Shown: positions 19,557 through 28,556, counted from the stretch's first letter. The stretch is 64,000 nucleotides of DNA from Streptomyces sp. NBC_00683 (GCF_036226745.1 NZ_CP109013.1:7006001-7070000); one strand, 5' to 3'. Numbers and translations are program-made. Notes: generated by a model from the sequence alone, not told the origin.

Positions 19557-19926
19557 CGCATCCTCCGGTGTAGTGGCCGGGCCGGCCGGGTCGGGAGTTT
19601 AAAGGGTCTGTGCAGGTGAGGACGATACTCGCGGGTACCCCCGAATCGCACATCGGGTTCACCAAGCGGATACGCAGTGTTGACGTGTGTTTCCGCCATG
19701 TTCGTCCACGTGCCGCCCCACCGATGGCGTAGCTGCCTACGATCAAGCCACTCGAGCCTCTCGTACGGATGGGGCCGGGCTCGCGTGCACCGTTACCCCG
19801 TCTCCTCGTCGTCGGGCAGCTCCTCCGCCCCGCGATCCACGGCACCTGACCCCGACCCGATCCGGCCTGATCCAAACGGAAGACCCCGGCTCGACAGGTG
19901 CCGGACATCACATGCGAGGAGTACTC
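19557..19926. other. Divergent intergenic region, plsC-like / glycerophosphodiesterase
   Basis: About 370 bp between divergent genes. Candidate promoter hexamers (TTTAAACT on the minus strand near 19600; TACGAT near 19738 on the plus strand) are weak. No gene, RNA or strong hairpin is seen. Confidence 0.4.
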
Positions 19927-21096
19927 ATGACAGAGCGTGCGCAGAGTCCCGGCCGGCGGACCCTGCTGGGAGCGGCCGTCCTCGGTGCGGCGGCCCTCGG
20001 ACCGATCGGTACGGCGAACGCGGCCGAGCACGGCAGGGCCGGACAGGGCGGCGGCCACGGCTCCTACCGGGACCTGCCCGTGCCGACCGTCATCGGCCAC
20101 CGCGGCGCCAGCGGCTACCGGCCCGAGCACACCCTCGGCTCCTACCAGCTGGCCCTGGACATGGGCGCGCACATCGTCGAGCAGGACCTGGTGCCGACCA
20201 AGGACGGCCATCTCGTCTGCCGCCACGAGAACGACATCACGGGCACGACGGACGTCGCGGACCACCCCGAGTTCGCGGGCCGCAGGACCACCAAGACGGT
20301 GGACGGCGTCTCCCTCACCGGCTGGTTCACCGAGGACTTCACCCTCGCCGAACTGAAGACGCTGCGCGCCAAGGAGCGGATCCCCGGCACCCGCCAGGAG
20401 AACACCCTCTACGACGGCCGCTGGGAGATCCCCACCTTCGAGGAGGTCCTGCGCTGGGCCGACCAGGAAGGACGCAGGCGCAACAAGCCCGTCTGGCTGT
20501 ACGTCGAGACCAAGCACCCCTCGTACTTCCGTGGCCTCGGGCTCGGTCTCGAGGAGCCGCTGGCCCGGCTGCTGCGCCGTCACAACCGGCACCGCGCGAA
20601 CTCCCCGCTGATCCTGCAGTCCTTCGAGCCGACCTCCGTGCAGCGGCTGTCGAAGCTCGTCGCCACGCCGCGCGTCGTCCTGCTGTCCGGACCGAAGGAG
20701 CGGCCCTGGGACTTCGTCGAGGCGGGCGACCCGCGCACCGTCGCCGACCTCGTGAAGCCTGCCGGGCTGACGTGGATCGCGTCCTTCGCGCAGGGCATAG
20801 GCCCGACGCTGGACCTGGTCATTCCCAAGGACTCCTCGGGCCGGCTCACCACACCGACCACCCTGGTCCGGGACGCGCACGCGCGCGGCCTGATCCTGCA
20901 CCCCTACACGATGCGCAACGAGAACTCCTTCCTGCCGGCGGACTTCCGGCGCGGCACGGACCCGAACGCGTACGGCGACGCCTTCGGTGCCTTCCGCACG
21001 TACTTCGCGGCCGGCATCGACGGGGTCTTCTCGGACAACCCGGACACCGCGCTGCTCGCGGCGGCCGACTTCGCCGGGGACACCGCCGGCCACTGA
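19927..21096 (+). CDS. Tat-exported glycerophosphodiester phosphodiesterase
   Basis: 389 residues. Residues 1-33 form a twin-arginine signal (SPGRRTLLGAAVLGAAALG) with a probable cut after ANA. The GDPD domain starts with VIGHRGASGYRPEHT (His58, Arg59, Glu67) and continues EQDLVPTKDGHLVCRHE, giving the acidic and histidine ligands for the divalent metal. LYVETKHPSYF and the C-terminal VFSDNPDTALL are also conserved. It probably splits glycerophosphodiesters outside the cell, releasing glycerol 3-phosphate as a phosphate or carbon source. GAGGAG (19916-19921) decides the ATG at 19927. Confidence 0.93.
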   Translation: MTERAQSPGRRTLLGAAVLGAAALGPIGTANAAEHGRAGQGGGHGSYRDLPVPTVIGHRGASGYRPEHTLGSYQLALDMGAHIVEQDLVPTKDGHLVCRHENDITGTTDVADHPEFAGRRTTKTVDGVSLTGWFTEDFTLAELKTLRAKERIPGTRQENTLYDGRWEIPTFEEVLRWADQEGRRRNKPVWLYVETKHPSYFRGLGLGLEEPLARLLRRHNRHRANSPLILQSFEPTSVQRLSKLVATPRVVLLSGPKERPWDFVEAGDPRTVADLVKPAGLTWIASFAQGIGPTLDLVIPKDSSGRLTTPTTLVRDAHARGLILHPYTMRNENSFLPADFRRGTDPNAYGDAFGAFRTYFAAGIDGVFSDNPDTALLAAADFAGDTAGH

Positions 21097-21141
21097 GCCA
21101 CCGCCGTCAGCGGCCCGGCCGGGATGCCCCGGTCGGGTGGA

Positions 21142-21178
21142 GCTCCCCGTGCACGGCAACCGGCCGTGGACGGGGAGC
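21142..21178 (+). terminator. Terminator after the glycerophosphodiesterase gene
   Basis: A 16-bp stem with one mismatch (GCTCCCCGTGCACGGC / GCCGTGGACGGGGAGC) and a five-base loop, 46 bp after the stop. Confidence 0.7.
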
Positions 21179-21189
21179 GTTGACGGGGC

Positions 21190-21741
21190 ATGACGCTTCC
21201 CGATCAAGCTCCGGCGGCCCGGGGCCCGCTCACCCCGGCCGCTGTCGTCCGGGCCCTGCTCCCTCTGGTGCGTGCGGAGGCGACGGCCGAGGCACCGGCC
21301 GCCGAGGTCGATCCGGCGGACCTGGAACAGGCCGTGTGGCTGCGGCTGCTGGAGCGGCCGGCGGGGCAGGGGGCACCCGCGGATCCCGCCCGCTGGGTCC
21401 GCGCCGCCGTACGGGCCGAGGTGCGCCGGGCACGCCGCAGAGCCCGGCGCGAGCGCGCGTACACCGCGGGCGAACCCCCGGGAGACTGGAGCGGCTGCCC
21501 GGAGCGGCTCGCCCTGGGTGCGGACGAACGCCGGGTGCTGCGTGCGGCGGTGGACCGGCTGCCCGGGCGGTGCCCCCGGCTGCTGGCGGCGATACTCGCT
21601 CCCCACGATCCGACCTACCGGGAAATCGCAGGGGAGTTGGGTATGTCACAGGGGAGCTTGGGCCCGATCCGTTCCCGATGCCTTGGATGTCTGCGCAGAA
21701 TGCTCGCGGCGGAGGTTGTAGCTCCTGAAGTGCGGGGATAG
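21190..21741 (+). CDS. Sigma-70-like regulatory protein
   Basis: 183 residues. The C-terminal part, TYREIAGELGMSQGSLGPIRSRCLGCLRRML, is a clear sigma region 4 helix-turn-helix. The N-terminal half is short: LEQAVWLRLLER followed by an Arg-rich segment (EVRRARRRARRERAY) fits a reduced region 2. The size and layout fit an ECF-like sigma factor without a recognisable anti-sigma neighbour. The start ATG at 21190 is close behind a terminator, so a promoter must lie inside or just before that hairpin. Target genes unknown. Confidence 0.8.
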   Translation: MTLPDQAPAARGPLTPAAVVRALLPLVRAEATAEAPAAEVDPADLEQAVWLRLLERPAGQGAPADPARWVRAAVRAEVRRARRRARRERAYTAGEPPGDWSGCPERLALGADERRVLRAAVDRLPGRCPRLLAAILAPHDPTYREIAGELGMSQGSLGPIRSRCLGCLRRMLAAEVVAPEVRG

Positions 21742-21787
21742 GAGCGGTAGACAACCGGCGGACCAGGTGAGCGGGAGGCATGCACAC

Positions 21788-22291
21788 ATGGGCATGAGCG
21801 TGACCATCTCGGCGGCGACAGCACAGGACGTCGAGCAGATATTCAAGCTTCAGTACCTCTGCTTCCAGAGCGAGGCGGAGCTCTACGGCAACTACCGGAT
21901 CGACCCACTCATCCAGACCCTCGAATCGGTACGCGGAGAAGTCGCGACGGACCTGGTGTTCGTGGCCCGGCTCGGCGAGGAAGTCGTCGGTTCGGTACGT
22001 GGCTTCACCGACGGGGACGGCACCGGCCTCATCGGCAAACTCTGCGTCCACCCCAGGCTCCAGGGGCACGGCCTCGGCGCGCGTCTGCTGCGCGCCGCGG
22101 AGTCGGGCCTGGCCGACGGGCGTTCGGCCAGGCGCTTCCGGCTGCACACCGGAGAGCGCAGCGAGGCGAACCTGCGGCTCTACAGCAAGGCCGGCTACGC
22201 CAGGGTGGGCAACGCCACCGGCGAGGACGGCGTCCGTCTGATCCTGCTGGAGAAGGACGCTGCCGCACCGGCCTACGTGGCCAGTGCCTGA
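21788..22291 (+). CDS. GNAT N-acetyltransferase
   Basis: 167 residues with the GNAT fold. Motif A, LCVHPRLQGHGLGARLLRAAE, contains the R/Q-x-x-G-x-G/A acetyl-CoA loop (QGHGLGA). Motif B, SEANLRLYSKAGYARVG, holds the helix and conserved Tyr. ATG at 21788 is set by GGGAGG at 21773-21778; the ATG at 21794 is an alternative. Substrate unknown. It starts 46 bp after the sigma-like gene and could be co-transcribed. Confidence 0.88.
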   Translation: MGMSVTISAATAQDVEQIFKLQYLCFQSEAELYGNYRIDPLIQTLESVRGEVATDLVFVARLGEEVVGSVRGFTDGDGTGLIGKLCVHPRLQGHGLGARLLRAAESGLADGRSARRFRLHTGERSEANLRLYSKAGYARVGNATGEDGVRLILLEKDAAAPAYVASA

Positions 22292-22313
22292 AGGACCGCG
22301 GCAGGCCTGAGAG

Positions 22314-22766
22314 TCACGCGTTCCGCGCGCGGCGCAGCCAGATCATCCCGGTGACCGGCAGGATCACCGGGATGAACAGGTAGCCCATGCCGAAGTCCGA
22401 CCACACCGTGGCATCGGGGAACGCGGACGGCTCCAGCAGGGTCCAGGTGCCGATGACCAGCACCCCCGCGAGCTCGGCGGCGCAGCACACCAGCGCCGCC
22501 CTGCGCGCCCTCTCGCCGCCCCGCACCAGCGAGTACGTGATGAAGCCGTATACGACTGCGGCGACGGCGGACAGGACGTAGGCCAGCGGCGCCTTGTCGA
22601 AGTCCAGGATCATCTGGACGATCGAGCGGGACGCGGCGGCCACGGTGAACACCCCGTAGAACCAGACCAGTACGCGCCCGGGTCCGGTGCCGAGCTCGAA
22701 CTGCTGCTTCGGGCCCGCGGGTACGGGGGGAACGACGGAGTCCCCGGTGCGGTCGGTGTCGGTCAC
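22314..22766 (-). CDS. Conserved four-helix membrane protein
   Basis: 150 residues, with four predicted membrane spans: VLVWFYGVFTVAAASRSIVQ, PLAYVLSAVAAVVYGFITYS, RAALVCCAAELAGVLVIGTW and the C-terminal MGYLFIPVILPVTGMIWL, ending in the basic RRARNA. The start is GTG at 22766, just after the stop of the upstream gene (TGACCGTG), so the two genes are likely coupled. It has no catalytic motif I can recognise. It is probably an integral membrane protein of the conserved Streptomyces core. Confidence 0.8.
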   Translation of the reverse strand: MTDTDRTGDSVVPPVPAGPKQQFELGTGPGRVLVWFYGVFTVAAASRSIVQMILDFDKAPLAYVLSAVAAVVYGFITYSLVRGGERARRAALVCCAAELAGVLVIGTWTLLEPSAFPDATVWSDFGMGYLFIPVILPVTGMIWLRRARNA

Positions 22767-22768
22767 GG

Positions 22769-23128
22769 TCAGTTTCCCCAGATGTCGTAGAGCCGCACTT
22801 CGAGCACGGCCAGTACGACCGCGCCGGCCGCCACCGTCACCGAACCCCAGCGGGTCCGCTCGCTCAGCGACAGGAAGCCCGCCGCGGGCACGGCCGCGAA
22901 GGCGCCGATCAGATAGGCGATGAAGATCGTCATGCCCTGGTCGGGCCGCTCGCCCCTGGCCATCTGCACGATCCCCACCAGCAGCTGGACCAGTGCCAGC
23001 ACGGATACGACGGCCATCCCGATGAAGTGCCAGTCCTTCGTGGGCTGGTCCCGGTACGCGGCGTAACCGCACCAGGCGGCGAGGGCGAGCGCGGTCACGG
23101 CGACCGCGACCGTCAGGGCGTCAAGCAT
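22769..23128 (-). CDS. Conserved four-helix membrane protein
   Basis: 119 residues, four hydrophobic spans (ALTVAVAVTALALAAWCGYA; GMAVVSVLALVQLLVGIVQM; TIFIAYLIGAFAAVPAAGFL; VTVAAGAVVLAVLEVRLYDI) linked by short loops. It is the first gene of a two-gene unit with the membrane protein at 22314. Function unknown. Confidence 0.8.
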   Translation of the reverse strand: MLDALTVAVAVTALALAAWCGYAAYRDQPTKDWHFIGMAVVSVLALVQLLVGIVQMARGERPDQGMTIFIAYLIGAFAAVPAAGFLSLSERTRWGSVTVAAGAVVLAVLEVRLYDIWGN

Positions 23129-23425
23129 GCAGTGAGGGTATTACGGACCCCGGGACCCGCTGCGTGCGGGCCCGGCCCCCGGGCGGGCACCGGCGTCCGG
23201 ACCGCCCGGGCGTCCGGACATCGTGGCCTTGACCACAGCACGCGCCCGGCGAGGGCGGGCCGGGCACGGCGGGGGCGGCATGCCGCCCCTCGTATCACCG
23301 CAGGTCAGGGCGGTGTCCGGGGGAAACGGGGCCGGAGGGCGGGTGTCGCGGAGTGACCATCCACGACTGTCCGCTATCCGGACAGTTGGGCCTGCCGGAA
23401 CGTTACGTCTGTTTTACTTGGGCCC
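23129..23425. other. Upstream region of the met leader
   Basis: About 300 bp with no plausible gene. A -10-like TTTACT (23413-23418) lies eight bases before the leader ATG; no good -35 is evident at normal spacing. Confidence 0.45.
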
Positions 23426-23512
23426 ATGACCACGACGAGCTACCGCATCCCTGCGACCGAGGCGATCACCACGCCCGGTGCTCGTTGTATGTGTCGAATG
23501 CGCGCCTTCTGA
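23426..23512 (+). CDS. Leader peptide with Cys/Met codons before metNIQ
   Basis: A 28-codon frame starting at ATG and ending at TGA, too short for normal gene callers. It begins MTTTSYRIPATEAI and ends ARCMCRMRAF. Two Cys and two Met codons lie within five codons near the end, next to Arg codons, which is the composition of ribosome-stalling attenuator peptides. The ATG has no ribosome site and lies eight bases after a -10-like TTTACT, so it may be leaderless, as are known mycobacterial poly-cysteine leaders. Slow translation during Cys or Met shortage could change RNA folding ahead of metN. A role is inferred; nothing in the sequence proves regulation. Confidence 0.6.
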   Translation: MTTTSYRIPATEAITTPGARCMCRMRAF

Positions 23513-23604
23513 GGGCCCCCGCCTGAGCCTCGCGCCCCGAAGCGAGACCGAGCCCGCGCCGTCCGTAGCCAACGGATCGAGCCCGCCCGGGCATGCGCCG
23601 CGCC

Positions 23605-23620
23605 CCCGTCCACCGACGGG
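23605..23620 (+). promoter_or_regulatory. Hairpin in the metN leader
   Basis: A six-bp stem, CCCGTC with GACGGG and loop CACC, lies between the leader peptide and metN in a GC-rich stretch. It could be part of an attenuator structure, but no classic U-tract terminator is present. Confidence 0.4.
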
Positions 23621-23740
23621 CCCGGCCGTGCCGAGACTCCCACCGGTCGACCACGAGACCACCGAGAACAGTCTCTTCAGACGAATGCCCCGTGCCCGGC
23701 GGACACCGCGCCGTGCACTCGACAGTGACGGAAACCCCCT

Positions 23741-24811
23741 GTGATCACCACTTCGGGCCTCACGAAGGTCTACCAGTCACGCGGCCGTGAGGTCACCGCC
23801 CTGGACGGCGTGGACCTCCATGTCCGCGAAGGCGAGGTCTACGGCGTCATCGGACAGAGCGGCGCCGGCAAGTCCTCCCTCATCCGATGCGTCAACCTGC
23901 TGGAACGCCCCACCGCCGGCACCGTGACCGTGGCCGGCCAGGACCTCACCGCCCTCGCGGGCCGCGGCAAGCGGGCCGGCAAGGAACTGCGCGAGGCGCG
24001 CAGCCGTATCGGCATGGTCTTCCAGCACTTCAACCTGCTGGCCTCACGCACCGTCCTCGGCAACGTCGAGCTGCCCCTGGAGATCCTCGGCGTCTCCGGC
24101 CAGGCACGCACCCGCAAGGCCCGCGAGCTCCTCGACCTCGTCGGACTCGCCGACAAGGCGAAGGCCTACCCGGGCCAGCTCTCCGGCGGTCAGAAGCAGC
24201 GCGTCGGTATCGCGCGCGCCCTGGCCGGCGACCCGAAGGTGCTGCTCTCCGACGAGGCGACCTCCGCGCTCGACCCCGAGACCACCCGCTCCATCCTGCA
24301 GCTGCTGCGCGACCTCAACCAGGAGCTCGGCCTCACCGTCCTGCTCATCACGCACGAGATGGACGTCGTCAAGACGGTCTGCGACTCGGCCGCGCTGATG
24401 AGGAAGGGCCGCATCGTCGAGTCGGGCACCGTCGGCACACTGCTGGCCACGCCCGGTTCGGAGCTGGCCCACGAGCTCTTCCCCGTCGGCGGCACGGCCT
24501 CCGGCCCCGACTGCACGGTCGTCGACGTCACCTTCCACGGCGAGGCCGCGGCCCGGCCGCTGATCTCGCAGCTGTCCCGTACGTACAACGTCGACATCTC
24601 GATCCTGGGCGCCGCGATGGACACCGTCGGCGGCAGGCAGATCGGCCGGATGCGCATCGAACTGCCCGGCAGGTTCGAGGAGAACGTCGTCCCGATCGGC
24701 TTCCTGCGCGAGCAGGGCCTCCAGGCCGAGATCGTGGACGGCGCGCCCGCCGGCACCACCGCCATCCCCGCACAGACCCCCGCCCCGCTCACCAAGGAGG
24801 TGGCGAAGTGA
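23741..24811 (+). CDS. metN: Methionine ABC transporter, ATP-binding subunit
   Basis: 356 residues. Walker A GQSGAGKS at 38-45, Q-loop VFQHFN near 94, signature LSGGQ at 147-151, Walker B/D-loop VLLSDEATSALD up to 178, and an H-loop LLITHEM. The C-terminal 80 residues (SQLSRTYNVDISILGAAMD onward) form the NIL domain, which senses methionine in MetN and gives substrate trans-inhibition. Length and layout match MetN. GTG at 23741 is used. It is coupled to metI by a GTGA overlap. Confidence 0.94.
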   Translation: MITTSGLTKVYQSRGREVTALDGVDLHVREGEVYGVIGQSGAGKSSLIRCVNLLERPTAGTVTVAGQDLTALAGRGKRAGKELREARSRIGMVFQHFNLLASRTVLGNVELPLEILGVSGQARTRKARELLDLVGLADKAKAYPGQLSGGQKQRVGIARALAGDPKVLLSDEATSALDPETTRSILQLLRDLNQELGLTVLLITHEMDVVKTVCDSAALMRKGRIVESGTVGTLLATPGSELAHELFPVGGTASGPDCTVVDVTFHGEAAARPLISQLSRTYNVDISILGAAMDTVGGRQIGRMRIELPGRFEENVVPIGFLREQGLQAEIVDGAPAGTTAIPAQTPAPLTKEVAK

Positions 24812-25479
24812 CCTGGTCCGAAATGCAGCCACTGCTCACCCAGGGAACCATCGACACCCTCTACATGGTGCTGTGGTCCGCAGTCGTCACCGTCCTCGGC
24901 GGACTGCCGCTCGGTGTTCTGCTGGTCCTCACCGACAAGGGCGGGCTGCTCCAGAACACCGTGGTCAACAAGGTCATCGGCGTGATCGTGAACATCGGCC
25001 GCTCGCTGCCCTTCATCATCCTGCTGATCGCCCTGATCCCCTTCACCACCTGGGTCGTCGGCACCTTCATCGGTCCGTCGGCGATGATCGTGCCGCTCGC
25101 CGTCGGCGCCATTCCGTTCTTCGCGCGCCTCGTCGAGACGGCGATCCGCGAGGTCGACCACGGGCTCGTCGAAGCCGTCCAGTCGATGGGGGGATCCATC
25201 CCCACGATCGTCCGCAAGGTCCTGCTTCCGCAGGCGCTGCCCTCGATCGTCTCCGGTGTGACCACCACCGTCATCGTGCTCATCGGCTACTCCGCGATGG
25301 CCGGCGCGGTCGGCGGCGAAGGGCTCGGCTCCAAGGCCGTCACCTACGGATTCCAGCGCTTCGACAACCAGTTCATGCTCATCACCGTCGTGCTGCTGAT
25401 CGTCATCGTGACCCTGATCCAGCTGATCGGCGACGGAGCCGTACGCCTGCTGGCCCGCCGGGGCCGCACCACCTCCTGA
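24808..25479 (+). CDS. metI: Methionine ABC transporter, permease subunit
   Basis: 223 residues with about five membrane spans. The cytoplasmic loop EAVQSMGGSIPTIVRKVLLP is the EAA-type motif that contacts MetN. The start is GTG at 24808 with AAGGAGG before it, overlapping the metN stop by four bases. Two copies form the channel with two MetN subunits. It carries the usual MetI core (IGYSAMAGAVGGEGLGSKA). The substrate is probably D/L-methionine; this rests on the whole operon. Confidence 0.93.
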   Translation: MTWSEMQPLLTQGTIDTLYMVLWSAVVTVLGGLPLGVLLVLTDKGGLLQNTVVNKVIGVIVNIGRSLPFIILLIALIPFTTWVVGTFIGPSAMIVPLAVGAIPFFARLVETAIREVDHGLVEAVQSMGGSIPTIVRKVLLPQALPSIVSGVTTTVIVLIGYSAMAGAVGGEGLGSKAVTYGFQRFDNQFMLITVVLLIVIVTLIQLIGDGAVRLLARRGRTTS

Positions 25480-25551
25480 CTTCTCCTCCCCAAGAAGCCC
25501 GAACTCCTTGTCCGGGCGCACCACCATCACCACCGGAAAGAGGCACTCTTC

Positions 25552-26418
25552 GTGCGTAAGAACATCAAGATCACCGCTGCAGCCGCCGCCACCGCCGCCC
25601 TCGCCTTCGGCCTCAGCGCCTGCGGCACGGACTCCGACCCGGCCGCGAAGGGCGAGACCGGCGCCAATGCCGACACCTCCAAGGCCCTCGTCGTCGCCGC
25701 GTCCCCGACGCCGCACGCCGACATCCTGAACTTCGTCAAGGAGAACCTGGCGGACAAGGCGGGCCTCAAGCTCGAGGTCAAGGAGTTCACGGACTACGTC
25801 CTGCCGAACACCGCCACCGAGAACGGCCAGGTCGACGCCAACTTCTTCCAGCACAAGCCGTACCTGGACGACTTCAACAAGAAGCAGAAGACGCACATCG
25901 TCCCGGTCGTCAACGTTCACCTGGAGCCCCTCGGTCTCTACTCGAACAAGATCAAGGACGTCAAGGACATCAAGGCCGGCCAGACGGTCGCCGTGCCCAA
26001 CGACACCACCAACGAGGGCCGCGCGCTCCAGCTGCTCGCCGAGAACGGGCTGATCACCCTCAAGGACGGCGTCGGCACCGACGCCAAGCTCAGCGACATC
26101 ACGGACAAGAAGGGTCTGGAGTTCAAGGAGCTGGAGGCCGCAACCGTGCCCCGCGCCCTGAACGATGTCGACGCCGCGGTCATCAACGGCAACTACGCCA
26201 TCGAGGCCGACCTGAAGCCGGGCAAGGACTCGCTGGTGCTGGAGAGCGCCGACGGCAACCCGTACGCCAACTTCCTCGCCGTCAAGGAAGGTAACGAGAA
26301 GGACGCCCGCGTCCAGAAGCTCGCGAAGCTCCTCAACTCCGACGAGGTCAAGAAGTTCATCGAGGACACCTACCAGGGCTCGATCGTCCCGGCCTTCGGA
26401 GCGCCCGCCAAGTCCTGA
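25552..26418 (+). CDS. metQ: Methionine-binding lipoprotein
   Basis: 288 residues. Lipoprotein signal with lipobox LSAC, Cys24 being the lipidated residue. The mature part matches the NlpA/MetQ fold: VVAASPTPHADILNFVKENL at the start, EFTDYVLPNTATENGQVDANFFQHKPYLDDF, and AVPNDTTNEGRALQLLAENGLI. It captures methionine outside the membrane and delivers it to MetNI. GTG at 25552 follows GAAAGAGG. Spacing from metI is 72 bp. Confidence 0.94.
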   Translation: MRKNIKITAAAAATAALAFGLSACGTDSDPAAKGETGANADTSKALVVAASPTPHADILNFVKENLADKAGLKLEVKEFTDYVLPNTATENGQVDANFFQHKPYLDDFNKKQKTHIVPVVNVHLEPLGLYSNKIKDVKDIKAGQTVAVPNDTTNEGRALQLLAENGLITLKDGVGTDAKLSDITDKKGLEFKELEAATVPRALNDVDAAVINGNYAIEADLKPGKDSLVLESADGNPYANFLAVKEGNEKDARVQKLAKLLNSDEVKKFIEDTYQGSIVPAFGAPAKS

Positions 26419-26442
26419 CCCTCCGGGGCCACTTGTCACACG

Positions 26443-26476
26443 AGCCCCGCACACCCCGCCCGGGGTGTGCGGGGCT
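26443..26476 (+). terminator. Terminator after metQ
   Basis: A perfect 16-bp inverted repeat (AGCCCCGCACACCCCG and its complement) with two bases between the arms, 25 bp after the metQ stop. Confidence 0.85.
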
Positions 26477-26559
26477 CCGCCGTGCGGACCCGGCCATGCA
26501 CATCAACGGCCCGATGCTGCATGCTGTGCCTTTACACGGTCTTCGGCATGGAGCTGCGC

Positions 26560-27207
26560 ATGAATACCACCTTCCCGTCCATCTCCATCAGCACGGACAG
26601 GTTGGTGCTGCGCCCCTTCGACATGGCGGACATCCCCGCGTACATCGAAATGATGAACGACGAGCTGGTCACCGCCTGGACCGATGCGCCACACCCCTAC
26701 ACCCAGGTCGACGCGGAACGGTGGGTACGCAGGATCGCTCCCGCCGAGCGCACCCAGGGCAACGGCATCGTCTTCGCCGTCACCGAGTTCCTCACCCAGC
26801 GCCTCGTCGGCTCCGTCCGGCTCCTCAACACCGACTGGCGCACCCTGGCGACCGAGGTCGGCTACATCACCGCCCCCTGGGCGCGGGGCGAGGGATACGC
26901 CACCGAATCCGTCCTGGCCCTCGCCGAGTGGCTCTTCCGCGACCAGGGCTTCGAGCGCATCGAGCTGCGCACGGCCGCCGACAACACCGCCTCCCAGCAG
27001 GTCGCCCAGAAGCTGGGCTGCATCAGCGAGGGAGTGCTGCGCAACGCGCGGATAGCGCGGACCCGGACCGAGAACGGCACGGACGGCGGCTGGACGGACA
27101 TCAGGACCGACCTGATCGTCTGGGGGCTCCTCCCCGAGGACCTCGAAGGCGTCGCCGAGCAACTGGCCGACGCGGGCGGTTACGGCACCTACAACGACTG
27201 GAACTGA
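26560..27207 (+). CDS. GNAT acetyltransferase, RimJ/RimL-like
   Basis: 215 residues. Opens ISTDRLVLRPFDMADIPAYI, the usual RimJ/RimL start. The acetyl-CoA motif is APWARGEGYATESVLALAEW and the C-terminal helix ends TASQQVAQKLGCISEGVLRN. ATG at 26560 is set by GGAG at 26550; an in-frame ATG at 26548 is the alternative. Such proteins acetylate ribosomal proteins, antibiotics or small amines; the substrate is not predictable. Confidence 0.88.
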   Translation: MNTTFPSISISTDRLVLRPFDMADIPAYIEMMNDELVTAWTDAPHPYTQVDAERWVRRIAPAERTQGNGIVFAVTEFLTQRLVGSVRLLNTDWRTLATEVGYITAPWARGEGYATESVLALAEWLFRDQGFERIELRTAADNTASQQVAQKLGCISEGVLRNARIARTRTENGTDGGWTDIRTDLIVWGLLPEDLEGVAEQLADAGGYGTYNDWN

Positions 27208-27329
27208 CGGCCTCCTCCGGCTTCCAGGAAGCCGCTGGCCGGCCCTTGGTACGGACCGGATACGCTCACCCTTGCTCCGCCGCCCCCGCGCAGAGCCCAC
27301 GCCTGCGACACACCAGGAGACTGACGACG

Positions 27330-28556
27330 ATGGCCGACCGGGTCACGGTGATCGGCTGGGACGGCTCGCCACTGACCAGAGCGGCCACGGCCGCGCTCTC
27401 GGCCGCCACGCTCGTCGCCGGAGCGGCCCACCACCTGGCGCTCCCCGAGGTCCCCGGGAGCGCCGAACGGATCCGCCTCGGCAGCATCGACCTGGCCGCC
27501 CGCAGGATCGCAGGCCACCGGGGCAGCGCCGTGGTCCTCGCCGACGGCGATCCCGGCTTCTTCGGGGTCGTACGCACCCTGCGCGCACCCGAGCACGGCC
27601 TCGAGGTCGAAGTCGTCCCCGCCGTCTCCTCGGTCGCCGCCGCCTTCGCCCGTGCGGGAATGCCCTGGGACGACGCCCAGGTCGTCGTGGCCCACCCGCG
27701 CACACTGCGCCGCGCGGTCAATGTCTGCCGCGCCCACCACAAGGTCGCCGTCCTCACCTCCCCGGGCGCGGGACCCGCCGAGCTCGCCCTGCTCATGGAA
27801 GGCGTCCACCGCACCTTCGTGATCTGCGAGGAGCTCGGCACCGAACGCGAACGGGTCACCGTCCTCACCTCCGACAAGACCGCCGACCACACCTGGCGCG
27901 ACCCGAACGTCGTCATCGTCATCGGCGGCGGGCCCGAGAGTCCCGCCACCGGCGCCTGGATCGCCGGCCGCGAGCCGGTCCCTCCCCGGGGGGCCCGCGG
28001 CTGGGCACTGCCGGCCGGCACCTACGGACCCGTCGGGGCGGAGCCCGGCGAGGGCGAGTCGCCCGGCCTGCGGGCCGCCCAGCTGGCCCGCCTCGGCCCG
28101 CGCACCGGCGACCTGGTCTGGGACATCGGCTGCGGCAGCGGCGCCCTGGCGGTGGAGGCCGCCCGCTTCGGCGCGGCGGTCCTGGCCGTGGACAGCGACC
28201 CGGACGCCTGTACCCGTACGACGGCGGCGGCCCGGACCTTCCAGGTCCCGGTCCAGGTCGTCCACGGCCGGGCCCCGCACGTTCTCGAACGCCTGCCCGA
28301 GCCCGATGTCGTACGGATAGGCGGCGGCGGCGTTCCCGTCGTCACCGCCGTCGCCGCCCGGCGCCCGGAGCGCATCGTCACCCATGCCTCCAACCGGGAC
28401 GAGGCCGAAGCCCTCGGCGCGGCGCTCACGGAGAACGGCTACACCGTCGAATGCGCACTGCTCCAGTCCGTCGAACTCGACACCTCCGCTTGGGTCGAGC
28501 GCGAACGGTCCGTGGTGTTCCTGCTCTCCGCACTCCGTTCCGACCTCGCCCCCTGA
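27330..28556 (+). CDS. cobL: Precorrin-6Y C5,15-methyltransferase (CbiE-CbiT fusion)
   Basis: 408 residues in two domains. Residues 1 to about 225 form the tetrapyrrole methylase domain (CbiE: DRVTVIGWDGSPL, SSVAAAFARAGMPWDD, VCRAHHKVAVLTSPG). The rest is an S-adenosylmethionine methyltransferase (CbiT) with VWDIGCGSGALAVE (262-275) as the SAM loop. The fused enzyme methylates C5 and C15 and removes the C12 acetate carboxyl on the cobalamin corrin ring. ATG at 27330 gives a full product. It is one of three vitamin B12/siroheme genes clustered here with cobT and cobA. Confidence 0.93.
   Translation: MADRVTVIGWDGSPLTRAATAALSAATLVAGAAHHLALPEVPGSAERIRLGSIDLAARRIAGHRGSAVVLADGDPGFFGVVRTLRAPEHGLEVEVVPAVSSVAAAFARAGMPWDDAQVVVAHPRTLRRAVNVCRAHHKVAVLTSPGAGPAELALLMEGVHRTFVICEELGTERERVTVLTSDKTADHTWRDPNVVIVIGGGPESPATGAWIAGREPVPPRGARGWALPAGTYGPVGAEPGEGESPGLRAAQLARLGPRTGDLVWDIGCGSGALAVEAARFGAAVLAVDSDPDACTRTTAAARTFQVPVQVVHGRAPHVLERLPEPDVVRIGGGGVPVVTAVAARRPERIVTHASNRDEAEALGAALTENGYTVECALLQSVELDTSAWVERERSVVFLLSALRSDLAP

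Noticed and set aside
23129..23740. SAM riboswitch before metNIQ
   Set aside because: The conserved SAM core motifs are not visible; the leader peptide explains the region better.
23478..23744. 88-codon frame ending at the metN start (GTGA overlap)
   Set aside because: Composition is Pro/Arg-rich, typical of frame shadows in GC-rich DNA, and it overlaps the leader peptide.
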